From NCBI GenBank assembly GCA_949298575.1, contig CASFXH010000006.1:20689-84688 (forward strand): a DNA stretch of 64,000 nucleotides, given 5' to 3'. The DNA comes from an uncultured Parabacteroides sp. Lineage in GTDB: Bacteria > Bacteroidota > Bacteroidia > Bacteroidales > Tannerellaceae. The position numbers and the translations under genes are program-made. The notes under the pieces are model-generated. The model worked only from the letters and a program-made list of their open reading frames with translations. It was not told the origin of the DNA and ran no database searches. This document shows, one piece after another, positions 52,845 through 62,566 of the stretch. The stretch's first letter is position 1; every line of letters starts with the position of its first letter.

Positions 52845-53687
52845 ATGGCGGAGGAAAAGACGCGTGAGAAATACGGCTTAGGCTTGGCCCTGAGTGGGGG
52901 CGGGGCGAAAGGATTCGCGCATTTGGGCGTATTTAAGGCGATGGAGGAATGTGGGTTGAAGCCCGGCCTCATCGCCGGGACGAGCGTCGGGGCCTTGATG
53001 GGCGCCCTCTATGCCGACGGTTATACGGCCGATGAGATTAAGTTGCTCTTTACCGGCCGTGAGTTTACGGAGTTCGCCCGGTTGCAAATCCCTACGTCGG
53101 GCTTGTTCGACAGTGGCCGGTTCCGTCTTTTCCTAGAGAGGCATTTGCGTGCGAAGCGGATTGAGGATTTGAGGACTCCCTTGGTGATTCTCGCGACCGA
53201 TTTGGATCATGGCGAGAGTGTCGCCTTTCGCAAGGGGCCGATCGTGGAGGCGGTGACGGCCTCGTGCAGTATTCCCATCCTTTTCTCGCCGGTGGTGATA
53301 GACGGGGTGCACTATGTGGATGGCGGCTTGTTCCGCAATTTCCCGGTCACCACGATCCGGCAAGAATGCGAGCGGGTCATTGGCGTGAATGTCAGCCCGC
53401 TGGTTCCCCAAAAGTATAAGCAGACCTTGATTCATATCGCCGAGCGTTCCTATCATTATCTTTTCCGGGCGAATACGCTGAAGGACCGCGAGCTGTGCGA
53501 TGTGTTGATCGAGACGGAGGAGGTGGGACAATACAAGACGTTCGATTTGGTGAATGTCGACGTGATCGTGCGAATCGGTTACGTCGCGGCCATGCGGGCT
53601 TTCGAGAAGTTGGTGAGTGATAATAATATGGATATATTGGCCCGGGCAATCCAGGCAGGAAAGAAAAGCTTAAGCTTGAACCCTTGA
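52845..53687 (+). CDS. Patatin-like phospholipase/esterase (RssA type)
   Basis: 280 residues from the ATG at 52845 (MAEEKTREKYGLGLALSGGG). Oxyanion glycines GGGAKG (18-23), nucleophile S47 in GTSVG, and catalytic D159 in VDGG: the full Ser-Asp dyad of patatins. The short single-domain form without membrane helix is like RssA and similar cytoplasmic bacterial members; the C-terminal third (LIHIAERSYHYLFRANTLKD) is helical. Hydrolyses acyl esters, natural substrate unknown. Monocistronic with a terminator. Confidence 0.92.
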   Translation: MAEEKTREKYGLGLALSGGGAKGFAHLGVFKAMEECGLKPGLIAGTSVGALMGALYADGYTADEIKLLFTGREFTEFARLQIPTSGLFDSGRFRLFLERHLRAKRIEDLRTPLVILATDLDHGESVAFRKGPIVEAVTASCSIPILFSPVVIDGVHYVDGGLFRNFPVTTIRQECERVIGVNVSPLVPQKYKQTLIHIAERSYHYLFRANTLKDRELCDVLIETEEVGQYKTFDLVNVDVIVRIGYVAAMRAFEKLVSDNNMDILARAIQAGKKSLSLNP

Positions 53688-53701
53688 GCTTTTCTTTTTT
53701 G
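53661..53701 (+). terminator. Rho-independent terminator of the patatin-like gene
   Basis: AAGAAAAGCT (53661-53670) and AGCTTTTCTT (53687-53696) form a 10 bp stem, the second arm running into a T-run ending at 53700. The stem overlaps the last codons of the gene. Confidence 0.75.
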
Positions 53702-53733
53702 TGGAGGATTCCGCCTACAAATAAATAAAACCT

Positions 53734-55434
53734 ATGGATCAGAAAAGTAAAATGGTGATTTATCAGGTGTTTCCCCGTTGGTTCGGGAACACGAACACGA
53801 GCCTGGTGAAAAACGGCTCCTTGGCGTGCAATGGCGTCGGGAAATTTTCCTCGTTCACGCTCAGGGCCCTATCGGCGATCGCCGAGCTGGGAGTCACGCA
53901 TGTTTGGTACACGGGAGTGATCGAGCACGCGACACAAACCGACTATACGGCGTTCGGCATTCGCAAGGATCATACGGCGGTCGTGAAAGGACAGGCGGGC
54001 TCGCCTTACGCCATCAAGGATTATTACGACGTCGATCCCGACTTGGCCGACTCGGTGCCCGACCGGATGGCGGAGTTCGAGAAACTGGTGAGTCGGACGC
54101 ATAAGGCCGGATTGGGGGTCATTATTGATTTCGTGCCCAATCACGTGGCCCGGCAATATGCCTCAGATCAAAAAGAAAACTACATGCTCGACTTGGGGCA
54201 GTCAGACAATGTCAATAAGGGATTTGATCCGAACAATAATTTCTATTACCTGCCGGGACAGACGTTGGTGCTCCATTTCGATGATCAGGACGATGAGGAT
54301 TTTGAATACAGCGAGTTCCCGGCGAAAGTGACTGGCAACAATTGTTTTAGCGCGACGCCTGGGAAAAACGACTGGTACGAGACGGTCAAACTGAATTACG
54401 GCATCGATTACCAAGGCGGTACCACGCATTTCGATCCTGTCCCCGATACGTGGACGAAAATGCTGGACATCTTGCTCTTCTGGGCGGGAAAAGGCATCGA
54501 CGGTTTCCGTTGCGATATGGCGGAGATGGTGCCTGTCGAGTTTTGGAACTGGGCGATCCCAAGGGTGAAACAGCGTTATCCGGTCTTGTTTATCGCGGAG
54601 ATCTATAACCCGGAAGAATATTGGAATTATTTATATTGTGGTCATTTCGACTACCTCTACGACAAGGTGGGACTTTACGATACCTTGCGGGCCGTGATGC
54701 GGGGTGAGATTTCCGCTGAAAAGATCACGGATTGCTGGCAGAAGTTGGGGCAAATCCAGCCGAGGATGCTGAATTTCTTGGAGAATCACGATGAGCAACG
54801 GATCGCCTCGCCCTTCTTCGCCGGTGACGCTCGACTGGGCGTGGCGGGAATGGTCGTCTCCGCGTTGATGCAGACGAATCCTGTGATGATCTATTGTGGG
54901 CAGGAGCTGGGCGAGCCGGGCATGGACGAGGAAGGTTTCAGTGGAAAAGACGGACGGACGACGATCTTTGACTATTGGAGCGTCAAAAGCGTCCGTGATT
55001 GGAATCACGAGGGCCGCTTCGATGTCGCACGGCTAACCCCCGCCCAGGTGAAACTACGGGAGACCTACGCTAAGATCCTGAATATTGCTCGCTCGGAGCC
55101 GACTGTCACACAGGGGCAGTTCTACGATCTGATGTACGCCAACAAGCGCAATCCTTATATGAATATCCACAAGCAATACGCTTTCTTGCGAAAATGGGGC
55201 GATGAGGTCTTGCTTGCGGTGGCCAATTTCGACCGGGGCGACCAAAAGATCTGGATCCACATCCCGGTGGAGGCTTTCAAGGCGTTGGAAATAGAGGACA
55301 ATAGGCCGGCTTACGTGACTGACCTCTTCACCGGGCACCGCTCGATCAGCACGTTGACCGACGCTTTCCCCTATCAGGTGAAAGTGCCCGCTTATGGGGG
55401 AGCTTTGTTGAAATTCTCGTTTATCCGGCATTGA
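53734..55434 (+). CDS. GH13 alpha-amylase-family glycoside hydrolase (cytoplasmic)
   Basis: 566 residues, no signal peptide. GH13 barrel with the conserved regions: I, DFVPNHV (about 131-137); II, GFRCDMAEM with nucleophile D261; III, FIAEIYNPE with acid E289; IV, NFLENHDEQR with D353. N-terminal stretch MVIYQVFPRWFG is typical of maltogenic/cyclomaltodextrinase and intracellular amylase groups. The C-terminal beta domain (about 480-566: YAFLRKWGDEVLLAVANFDR) is present. Acts on internal alpha-glucans or maltodextrins. No sus genes nearby; transcribed alone, 64 bases before prs. Confidence 0.93.
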   Translation: MDQKSKMVIYQVFPRWFGNTNTSLVKNGSLACNGVGKFSSFTLRALSAIAELGVTHVWYTGVIEHATQTDYTAFGIRKDHTAVVKGQAGSPYAIKDYYDVDPDLADSVPDRMAEFEKLVSRTHKAGLGVIIDFVPNHVARQYASDQKENYMLDLGQSDNVNKGFDPNNNFYYLPGQTLVLHFDDQDDEDFEYSEFPAKVTGNNCFSATPGKNDWYETVKLNYGIDYQGGTTHFDPVPDTWTKMLDILLFWAGKGIDGFRCDMAEMVPVEFWNWAIPRVKQRYPVLFIAEIYNPEEYWNYLYCGHFDYLYDKVGLYDTLRAVMRGEISAEKITDCWQKLGQIQPRMLNFLENHDEQRIASPFFAGDARLGVAGMVVSALMQTNPVMIYCGQELGEPGMDEEGFSGKDGRTTIFDYWSVKSVRDWNHEGRFDVARLTPAQVKLRETYAKILNIARSEPTVTQGQFYDLMYANKRNPYMNIHKQYAFLRKWGDEVLLAVANFDRGDQKIWIHIPVEAFKALEIEDNRPAYVTDLFTGHRSISTLTDAFPYQVKVPAYGGALLKFSFIRH

Positions 55435-55498
55435 TTGTCGATAAGTTTTGTACTTTCGCGTTACAATTCAATATCAAATCGTTTAAGCATAAAACAAC

Positions 55499-56449
55499 AT
55501 GAGTGTACTGAGCGCACATACGCCGTTTTTGGTGTTTTCGGGAACAAATTCCCGTTATCTGGCGGAGAAAATCTGCAATAATCTTGGTTGCCCCCTTGGC
55601 CAAATGAATATTCAGCATTTCGCCGATGGTGAGTTTTCAGTCTCCTACGAGGAGTCGATCCGCGGAAGGGACGTTTTCTTGGTGCAATCCACCTTCCCGA
55701 ACTCGGATAACTTGATGGAATTGCTTTTGATGATCGACGCCGCGAAACGGGCTTCCGCGCATTCGATCATCGCGGTCATCCCCTATTTCGGATGGGCGCG
55801 CCAGGACCGGAAAGATAAGCCGCGGGTCTCGATTGGCGCCAAACTGATCGCCGACATGCTGAGCACGGCTGGCATCAACCGGTTGATCACGATGGATCTT
55901 CACGCCGATCAAATCCAGGGTTTCTTCAACGTGCCGGTCGATCATTTGTACGCGTCGTCCGTCTTCTTGGAGTATATCCAGAACTCATTGCCTTTAGATA
56001 ACTTATGTATCGCGACGCCTGACGTAGGCGGTACGAAGCGGGCTAGCAGCTATTCTAAGTACCTGGGCTTGCCGATGGTGATCTGCCACAAGTCGCGCCT
56101 CCGTGCCAACGAGGTCGCCGAGATGCGCATCATTGGCGACGTGAAGGGGTTGGATGTCCTTCTGATCGACGATATGGTTGACACGGCGGGGACTATCACG
56201 AAGGCCGCCAACTTGATGATGGAGAACGGCGCGAAGTCTGTTCGGGCCATCGCTAGCCATGCGGTCATGTCGGATCCGGCTTCGACGCGGGTTGATCAGT
56301 CAGCGCTTACCGAGATGATCTTCACTGATTCCATTCCTTACGCGAAGAAATGCGACAAGGTGAAAATCCTTTCCGTCGCTGGCATGTTCGCCGAGGCCAT
56401 TCGCAGGGTTTGTAGCGGTGAGTCGATCAGCTCGTTGTATGCCATTTAG
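55499..56449 (+). CDS. prs: Ribose-phosphate pyrophosphokinase (PRPP synthetase)
   Basis: 316 residues, standard length. Makes PRPP from ribose 5-phosphate and ATP for nucleotide, His and Trp synthesis. Motifs: LVFSGTNSRYLAEKI at the start, FADGEFSVSYEESIRGRDVF, the ATP flexible loop region PYFGWARQDRKDKPRVSIGA (about 97-116), the TMDLHADQIQGFF metal site and the PRPP signature LLIDDMVDTAGTITKAA. C-terminal AVMSDPASTRVDQSALTEMI follows. A near-consensus -7 element TACTTTCG (55451-55458) lies before it. A terminator follows. Confidence 0.97.
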   Translation: MSVLSAHTPFLVFSGTNSRYLAEKICNNLGCPLGQMNIQHFADGEFSVSYEESIRGRDVFLVQSTFPNSDNLMELLLMIDAAKRASAHSIIAVIPYFGWARQDRKDKPRVSIGAKLIADMLSTAGINRLITMDLHADQIQGFFNVPVDHLYASSVFLEYIQNSLPLDNLCIATPDVGGTKRASSYSKYLGLPMVICHKSRLRANEVAEMRIIGDVKGLDVLLIDDMVDTAGTITKAANLMMENGAKSVRAIASHAVMSDPASTRVDQSALTEMIFTDSIPYAKKCDKVKILSVAGMFAEAIRRVCSGESISSLYAI

Positions 56450-56483
56450 GATAATACATTAATAATATATTGACAGTCATGGA

Positions 56484-56519
56484 GCCCGGGGCGGATTTTT
56501 CTTCCCCGGGTTTCTTTTT
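56484..56519 (+). terminator. prs: Rho-independent terminator of prs
   Basis: GCCCGGGG (56484-56491) pairs with CCCCGGGT (56504-56511), a 12-base AT-rich loop, then TTTCTTTTT. Lies 35 bases after the prs stop. Confidence 0.85.
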
Positions 56520-56651
56520 GCCCGTTCCTCTGTTTTCGGGCACTCTCCTGTTCGCTATCGGACACTTCGCGAGAAAGCTCTCTCTTGAAATCAATGTGTT
56601 AGACGATTGGCACGCGATTTGCTTTTTCTTGGGCAAAAACGAAATTGGATT

Positions 56652-57896
56652 ATGGATAGAGAAATTCCGAAAGCGGCGCGCCAAAAGGCACGCTTGTTGA
56701 TGACCCTCAAATGGGGCGTGGGCTTCGTCGTGGGGATGGGCTTGGTCATTTGGGCGATACGGATGGCGCGCCCGACGCTTCGTGCTGAGAGTCTTCTTTT
56801 TTCGACGGTTGATGTCGGGAGCATCGAGATCGCTGTTAGCGCCACCGGACGTGTGGTGCCGGCTTTCGAGGAAATCATCAACTCGCCAATTCCCTCGCGG
56901 ATTGTCGAGACCTATAAAACGAGCGGTGACCGAGTGGAGGCCGGCGAACCCCTCCTAAAACTGGACCTCCAGAGTGCCGAGACCGATTACCAAAAGCAAC
57001 TCGACGAGGAACGTGTCCGCGAGCTCCGTCTTGAGCAGCTGAAGATCCAGAACCAGGCCCGCCTCTCCGAGATGGCGACTCAATTGAAAGTCTCACGCAT
57101 GGAGCTGAACCGAAAGGCCGTCGAGGTCCGCAACGAACGCTACCTTGATAGCCTTGGCGCTGGCACGCCCGATAAGGTCCTTCAGGTCGAGCTGGACTAC
57201 AACGTCAGCCGCCTTCGCCTTGAGGAAGACGAGCAGAAATACCGTAACGAGCAGGCTACCGCTGAAGCCGACCTGCGGGTAGAGGAACTGGAGTTGAGCA
57301 TTTTCCGCAAAAGCCTGGCCGAGACCCGTCGTACGCTCGACGACGCTCAGATCCGCTCGCCCCGTGCGGCCGTCCTGACATACATCAACGACGAGATTGG
57401 CGCACGGGTCGCGGCGGGCGACCGGGTGGCCATCGTCTCTGACCTTTCGCATTTCAAGATTGAGGGTGAGATCGCCGACGCTTATGGGGATCGTCTAGCT
57501 GTCGGTGGGAAAGCCATTGTCCGCTTAGGGCAGGAGACACTGGCGGGGACGGTGAGCGACGTCACACCTCTTTCACAAAACGGCGTGATTGCTTTCACCG
57601 TACGCCTCGACGACGATGCCCATCCCCGTTTGCGTTCGGGCCTGAGGGTCGACATCGATGTGGCGACGGCTTTGAAAGACAGCGTCTGCCGAGTTGCCAA
57701 TGGCAGCTATTACGTGGGCCCTGGCGAGTATGAGCTTTTCGTCGATCGAGGTGGCGAGCTCATGCGCCAGACCGTCAAGCTCGGAGAGAGCAATTACGAA
57801 CAGGTGGAAGTGGTTGAGGGCCTCCGGATGGGCGATCGTGTCGTGGTCTCTGACATGTCGGAATATAGAAATAAGACCCGGATTAAGCTAAAATGA
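56652..57896 (+). CDS. HlyD/RND-type periplasmic adaptor protein
   Basis: 414 residues from the ATG at 56652 (MDREIPKAARQKARLLMTLK); a TTG 45 bases upstream adds residues with no signal character. One membrane helix (about 21-38, WGVGFVVGMGLVIWAI). Lipoyl half-motifs: ISVSATGRVVP-type sequence IEIAVSATGRVVPAFEEIIN and, later, RSPRAAVLTYINDEIGARVA; between them a coiled-coil hairpin (YQKQLDEERVRELRLEQLKI to LRVEELELSIFRKSLAETRR). The C-terminal membrane-proximal domain has GDRVVVSDMSEYRNK. It pairs with the ATPase and four permeases that follow (47-base gap), giving a MacA-like link of the FtsX-type permeases to an outer membrane duct encoded elsewhere. Confidence 0.92.
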   Translation: MDREIPKAARQKARLLMTLKWGVGFVVGMGLVIWAIRMARPTLRAESLLFSTVDVGSIEIAVSATGRVVPAFEEIINSPIPSRIVETYKTSGDRVEAGEPLLKLDLQSAETDYQKQLDEERVRELRLEQLKIQNQARLSEMATQLKVSRMELNRKAVEVRNERYLDSLGAGTPDKVLQVELDYNVSRLRLEEDEQKYRNEQATAEADLRVEELELSIFRKSLAETRRTLDDAQIRSPRAAVLTYINDEIGARVAAGDRVAIVSDLSHFKIEGEIADAYGDRLAVGGKAIVRLGQETLAGTVSDVTPLSQNGVIAFTVRLDDDAHPRLRSGLRVDIDVATALKDSVCRVANGSYYVGPGEYELFVDRGGELMRQTVKLGESNYEQVEVVEGLRMGDRVVVSDMSEYRNKTRIKLK

Positions 57897-57943
57897 ACGC
57901 TTTTGAATAATAAAAGAATTGGAAACTCATAAATAAAGAAAAG

Positions 57944-58609
57944 ATGATTACTTTGAAACAAATCGAAAAGGTGTACAGGACCGACGAGATCGAAACCGTG
58001 GCCCTGGAAAATGTCAATCTGGTTGTCGAACGCGGGGAATTCCTTAGCGTCATGGGCCCCTCGGGCTGCGGCAAGTCCACGTTACTCAACATTATGGGCC
58101 TCCTCGACTTGCCGACGCAAGGCACGGTTGAGATCGACGGCGTGGCGACCGCCGGACTCACCGACCAGCAGTTGGCGGAGATGCGCAATCGCAAGTTGGG
58201 CTTTGTTTTCCAGTCGTTTCACCTGATCCCGTCACTCAGTGTCCTCGACAATGTGATGCTCCCGTTGCTTTACCGCCCTGGTATCCCTTACAAGCGGCAG
58301 CGTGAGATGGCCGAGGTCGTGATCGAGAAAGTGGGCCTCACGCATCGCATGCGGCACTTCCCGTCGCAACTCTCCGGTGGACAGTCGCAGCGCGTGGCTA
58401 TCGCCCGGGCCATTATCGGTGATCCGGAAATCATCCTGGCCGACGAGCCGACTGGTAACCTCGACTCGAAAATGGGTGCCGAGGTGATGGCTATCCTCCA
58501 CAAACTTAATCGCGAGGAGGGCCGCACGATCGTCATGGTGACGCACAACGAGAAGCAGGCCGAAGAGACATCGCGCGTCGTTCGTTTCTTCGATGGACGA
58601 CAGGTGTAG
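57944..58609 (+). CDS. ABC transporter ATP-binding protein, LolD/MacB family
   Basis: 221 residues. Walker A GPSGCGKS (38-45), Q-loop FVFQSFHL (87-94), signature LSGGQ (143-147), Walker B IILADEP (163-169), switch His at 201. It is the single ATPase of a six-gene transporter operon with four permeases, so it probably serves more than one permease dimer. It is close in layout to the ATPase at 1227-1916. Confidence 0.96.
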   Translation: MITLKQIEKVYRTDEIETVALENVNLVVERGEFLSVMGPSGCGKSTLLNIMGLLDLPTQGTVEIDGVATAGLTDQQLAEMRNRKLGFVFQSFHLIPSLSVLDNVMLPLLYRPGIPYKRQREMAEVVIEKVGLTHRMRHFPSQLSGGQSQRVAIARAIIGDPEIILADEPTGNLDSKMGAEVMAILHKLNREEGRTIVMVTHNEKQAEETSRVVRFFDGRQV

Positions 58610-58646
58610 GAGTTCGAGTCGTTAATTTTATTTCAGGAGAGATTTT

Positions 58647-59921
58647 ATGAAAGAGATTGGCGCTTCCCTCAGGCAGCTTGGGTGGTTGATCCGGCAAAAT
58701 AAGCTGGCCGCGGCCGTATCCATTATCGGCACGGCGTTGGCCATTGGGCTGATCTTGATTCTAATGATTATTTTCTTGGCAAATATCAGCCCGATTTATC
58801 CGGAAACTCATCGGGGAGATACTTATTTATTCGCGAATTGCTTGATCACGGGCAAGGACGACGGCCGACGGGTCTCCGTGAACGGGGCGAGCCTAAATCT
58901 TGTTCGTAGTTGTTTCTATCCGTTGGAAACGAGTGCCGTAACATCCGCTTTTGTGCGGAATGCTCAATCGCGGTCGTTTTTCGAGACGCTCGACGGACGT
59001 TCTTTCTTCAATGGGATCGTCGCCGCGACGGATACCGCTTATTTCCAACTTTTCGAGTTCGATTTTCTCGCTGGGAAGCCTTTCTCTTCGGAAGCTTTTT
59101 CCAGTGGACTTCGAGAAATTATCCTGACGGAAGAAGTGGCTCGTGCGCTTTTGGGGCGGACGGATATCGTGGGGCAAGAGATTGAGGTCGATTTCGTGAG
59201 TTACCGAGTTTGCGGTGTAGTGCGGACGGTCTCCCGTTTCGCTCGATACGCTTACGCGAACGCTTGGATCCCTTACACGACGCTTGATGGCTACTCTAGA
59301 GGAAATTTTGAGGAGATCCAAGGCAATTATGAGTGTTTGTTTCTTTTGAGAAAGGGTTACGATCGTTCAGATTTGCGGGCGGAAATCGAGCGGAATGTGA
59401 ATCGCTTTAACGCCAGCCTTTCCGATTTCAAGGTCAATATTCTCAGCCAGCCCTATTCTCCTTTGGAGAGCTGGTTGCAGATCGACCAGCGGGCCGGATC
59501 CTTGTCGTCTGTCTTTCAAGAAGCGCTCTTGATCCTCGCGATCCTCTTCCTGATACCGGCGTTAAACCTCTCGACCGTGATTTTTTCCTGGACTCGAAAA
59601 AGAATTCCTGAAATCGGTCTCCGGCGAGCCTATGGGGCGAACCGAAGGCAGATCATCACGCAAGTGCTTCTCGAGAATTTCTTTTTGACTCTTGCCGGAG
59701 GCCTGTTGGGACTAATCCTGGCTTATGGCGCGATCGGCCTACTCGAAGACTGGCTTTTAGTGACGGCTCTTGGACAGGAAAAATGGTCGGTTAGCTTGGT
59801 AAGCGGCTGGATTTTCCTCGTCGTTTTCCTGGCTTGTCTTTTCATGAACTTGCTGTCCGCTTTCCTGCCGGCATGGCGGGCCAGTCGGGTTCCTATTACG
59901 AACGCATTAAATGAGAAATAG
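58647..59921 (+). CDS. FtsX/MacB-type ABC permease, A-type (first copy)
   Basis: 424 residues. One N-terminal helix (LAAAVSIIGTALAIGLILIL), a MacB_PCD-type periplasmic domain (PIYPETHRGDTYLFANCLI start and about 220 residues) and three C-terminal helices with ALLILAILFLIPALNLSTVI, the coupling motif RKRIPEIGLRRAYGANRRQI and WIFLVVFLACLFMNLLSAFL. Most like the permease at 61243, sharing the PETHR pattern after helix 1, the LIPALN stretch and the RIPEIGLRRAYGA/RLSEIGIRRAFGA coupling helix. Ends directly before the next start codon. Confidence 0.92.
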   Translation: MKEIGASLRQLGWLIRQNKLAAAVSIIGTALAIGLILILMIIFLANISPIYPETHRGDTYLFANCLITGKDDGRRVSVNGASLNLVRSCFYPLETSAVTSAFVRNAQSRSFFETLDGRSFFNGIVAATDTAYFQLFEFDFLAGKPFSSEAFSSGLREIILTEEVARALLGRTDIVGQEIEVDFVSYRVCGVVRTVSRFARYAYANAWIPYTTLDGYSRGNFEEIQGNYECLFLLRKGYDRSDLRAEIERNVNRFNASLSDFKVNILSQPYSPLESWLQIDQRAGSLSSVFQEALLILAILFLIPALNLSTVIFSWTRKRIPEIGLRRAYGANRRQIITQVLLENFFLTLAGGLLGLILAYGAIGLLEDWLLVTALGQEKWSVSLVSGWIFLVVFLACLFMNLLSAFLPAWRASRVPITNALNEK

Positions 59922-61202
59922 ATGAAAACGCTTCGTTATATTTTCAAGCAAATACGCAACGAGTGGAAATCCAATTTCTTGATTCTTCTCGAGTTGTTCC
60001 TTGTCTTGATCGCGCTTTTTTATATTGTTGATTTCTTGCGGATCCAATACGAGACCTATCGTCAGCCGGTGGGTTTCGACATTGATCACGTGTATTATTT
60101 GCGATTTGAACAAATTCCAAGCCGAAGTGCCGATTTCGATACCTCGACGGTCGTTTCCGAACGTTTCGCCGACGACTTTCTAACCATATTGAAACGTATC
60201 GAAAGCGATCCGAGGGTCGAATCGGTCGGCTATTCGGCGGGCAATACCTTCCCTTATATGTTCCGGAATCGGTTCACGAATTTCAACGCGATCGAGGAGC
60301 CTTATCATGCCTATATTCGTACGGTCGATCCCAGCTTTTTCCGGGTTTTCAAACTGCGTGCCGCTGACGGGGGCTCATGGGAGGTCTTGGAGAAAGCCTT
60401 GATTGAAAATAAGATTGTCGTGACGGAAACGGTCGCCGAGGCTTATGAGGCGAAGGGAATTCCCCTCCTGAACGAGTCGATTTGGGTCACCGACCAAGGT
60501 AATCCGGATAGCGTTTCCCTGCGGGTCGGGGCTGTCTGCGTTCCCCAGCGCTACCATGAGTTCTCGAACGCGGATTACGCTTATTATATCCATTTGGGAG
60601 GCGAGCGGGTTTTGCGGGATTTGTCGCCCGATGTCATATCGATGCTGAATGTTTATGTCCGCGTCAAACCCTCGTCGGATCGGGCCGATTTTATCCAACG
60701 GTTCCAAGAAGATCTGTCGTCCCAATTCCGCTTGGGCAACCTCTATCTGGCTGATATGACGCCCATGAGCTTTTACCGGGAGCAGACTTTGCGCTCGTGG
60801 TTGGATCAAGTCCGGATTTACGTGGCCTGCGCGGTCTTCTTGGTGCTCAATGTCTTGTTTGGCATCATCGGGACTTTCTGGCTGAGGACCCAACGCCGTG
60901 TTCCGGAGATTGGGCTGCACATGGCGATGGGGGCATCGAGAGGGAAAATATTCCGGCACGTATTCTTGGAAGCGTTCGCCCTCCTCGCGATCGTTTTCTT
61001 GCCTGTCGCTTGGATCTGCGCCCATCTCGCTTATTTGGATTTGTGGGTCGGGACTTCGCTTCCCTTAACCACACTCAATCGTTTTGGAGTGGATTTGATA
61101 ATTTCCGTCCTATTATTGATCTTGATGATCGCTTTCGGTATCCTTATTCCAGCCTTGAAAGCCGCCCGCCTGCAACCGACGGAGGCCTTGAGGGAAGAAT
61201 AA
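59922..61202 (+). CDS. FtsX/MacB-type ABC permease, B-type (first copy)
   Basis: 426 residues. Starts directly after the preceding stop codon. N-terminal helix FLILLELFLVLIALFYIVDF, then YETYRQPVGFDIDHVYYLRF; C-terminal FtsX helices with YVACAVFLVLNVLFGIIGTF, the coupling motif RRVPEIGLHMAMGASRGKIF and final LIISVLLLILMIAFGILIPA. Most like the permease at 62567, which shares the unusual QPVGxD segment after helix 1, the WLRTQRRVPEIGLHMAMGAS / WFRVNRRREELGLRMAVGSS coupling region and the AARLQPxxALRxE end. Paired with the A-type permease upstream. Confidence 0.92.
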   Translation: MKTLRYIFKQIRNEWKSNFLILLELFLVLIALFYIVDFLRIQYETYRQPVGFDIDHVYYLRFEQIPSRSADFDTSTVVSERFADDFLTILKRIESDPRVESVGYSAGNTFPYMFRNRFTNFNAIEEPYHAYIRTVDPSFFRVFKLRAADGGSWEVLEKALIENKIVVTETVAEAYEAKGIPLLNESIWVTDQGNPDSVSLRVGAVCVPQRYHEFSNADYAYYIHLGGERVLRDLSPDVISMLNVYVRVKPSSDRADFIQRFQEDLSSQFRLGNLYLADMTPMSFYREQTLRSWLDQVRIYVACAVFLVLNVLFGIIGTFWLRTQRRVPEIGLHMAMGASRGKIFRHVFLEAFALLAIVFLPVAWICAHLAYLDLWVGTSLPLTTLNRFGVDLIISVLLLILMIAFGILIPALKAARLQPTEALREE

Positions 61203-61242
61203 GATTGTAGAATGTATTTGAAAAAACAGAAAGGAATATACA

Positions 61243-62553
61243 ATGAAGAAATGGTTAGTTTATTTGAAGCAAATCACTTGGATGGCCCGCAAGAACCCTT
61301 TTTATTGCCTGGTCTATGTGCTGGGCTCGGGCTTGGCCATCGCGATGGTGATGACGATCGCCGTGGTTTACCATATCCGCATGGCGAATATCCCGCCGGA
61401 AACCCATCGGGATCGGACGGTCTATCAGGAAAGAATGATTTATCGCTACTCGAACGATCGGGGCAGTATGGGAAATTATCTGGGCTTGCGATATCTGAAA
61501 CAAGTCCTCCTTCCCCTGAAGACACTGGAGGCGGTCGCGATCATGATCCCTTCCAGCAGCGTGTCGTATGCGGGATATTATTATATCGCTGAGGTGATTG
61601 GACGAAGCGAGCCCGTCGAGACGGACTTCATGTTGTGCAACGCGGACTTTTGGAAGGTCTATGAGTTCGAGTTCTTGTCCGGAAAACCGTTCGGGGAGGC
61701 GGATGTCGAGTCAGGCTTCAATCGGGTGGTCATTTGCCAATCGCTGGCGAGAGAACTGTTCGGGACCGATCAGGTGGAGGGTCAGACTTTGTGGCTCAAT
61801 GAGAAAGAATATACCGTGACGGGCGTGGTAGCCGACGTGTCCGCGACGTTGAGCCATGTCTATGCCCAGCTTTGGTTGCCTTATACCGTGTCGCCGGCGT
61901 TCTCAAACTTGGCGGTAGACGAGTGTAACGGCACGGTCGGTTCGTTTCAAGCGAGTATTCTCTTGCGTGATCGGGGCGATATGCCCAAATTCCAAGCCGA
62001 GTTGGAGGAGGCCACTCGCCGCTACAACGCGAGCCTCGTGGAGGGGAAGGCCGAACCTGAACCTGCCTCGTTCTTGAATTTCACGATCTTTGGCGTGAAT
62101 CCGGAGAAGATGTATGGGGTGATAGCGCTTTTCCTCGCTCTTTTCTTCTTGGTCCCCGCGTTGAATATCGCCGGCTTGAACGCCTCGCACGTGCAGGAAC
62201 GGCTGTCGGAGATCGGGATCCGGCGGGCGTTCGGCGCGAAGAGGAGCGTCTTGTTCATGGAGATCTTTTGGGAGAATCTGCTGCTGATGTTGCCCGGCGG
62301 GCTGGTCGGCTTGCTGCTTTCGTACGGGTTGGTCTATTGGTATCGGGACATTTTGCTGCTTCCAGGGGTTTATGGCGCGTTGACCTCGACGGCCGAGAAG
62401 GTCACGCTCACGCCCGGCATGTTGTTCAACGGATGGATTTTTGTCCTGGCGTTCATCGCCTGCTTGGCTTTGAACCTGTTGTCTTCCCTGATCCCGATCC
62501 GGCAGGCGGTCAAGTCACCGATTACTGATAGTTTAAATATGTCGAACATTTAA
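61243..62553 (+). CDS. FtsX/MacB-type ABC permease, A-type (second copy)
   Basis: 436 residues, 40 bases after the previous gene. N-terminal helix (FYCLVYVLGSGLAIAMVMTI) followed by the same PETHR pattern as the permease at 58647; C-terminal LFLALFFLVPALNIAGLNAS, coupling motif ERLSEIGIRRAFGAKRSVLF and MLFNGWIFVLAFIACLALNL. The periplasmic domain is quite divergent from the first copy, so the duplication is old or the two handle different partners. 13 bases to the next permease. Confidence 0.92.
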   Translation: MKKWLVYLKQITWMARKNPFYCLVYVLGSGLAIAMVMTIAVVYHIRMANIPPETHRDRTVYQERMIYRYSNDRGSMGNYLGLRYLKQVLLPLKTLEAVAIMIPSSSVSYAGYYYIAEVIGRSEPVETDFMLCNADFWKVYEFEFLSGKPFGEADVESGFNRVVICQSLARELFGTDQVEGQTLWLNEKEYTVTGVVADVSATLSHVYAQLWLPYTVSPAFSNLAVDECNGTVGSFQASILLRDRGDMPKFQAELEEATRRYNASLVEGKAEPEPASFLNFTIFGVNPEKMYGVIALFLALFFLVPALNIAGLNASHVQERLSEIGIRRAFGAKRSVLFMEIFWENLLLMLPGGLVGLLLSYGLVYWYRDILLLPGVYGALTSTAEKVTLTPGMLFNGWIFVLAFIACLALNLLSSLIPIRQAVKSPITDSLNMSNI

Positions 62554-62566
62554 AATTTCAAGCACT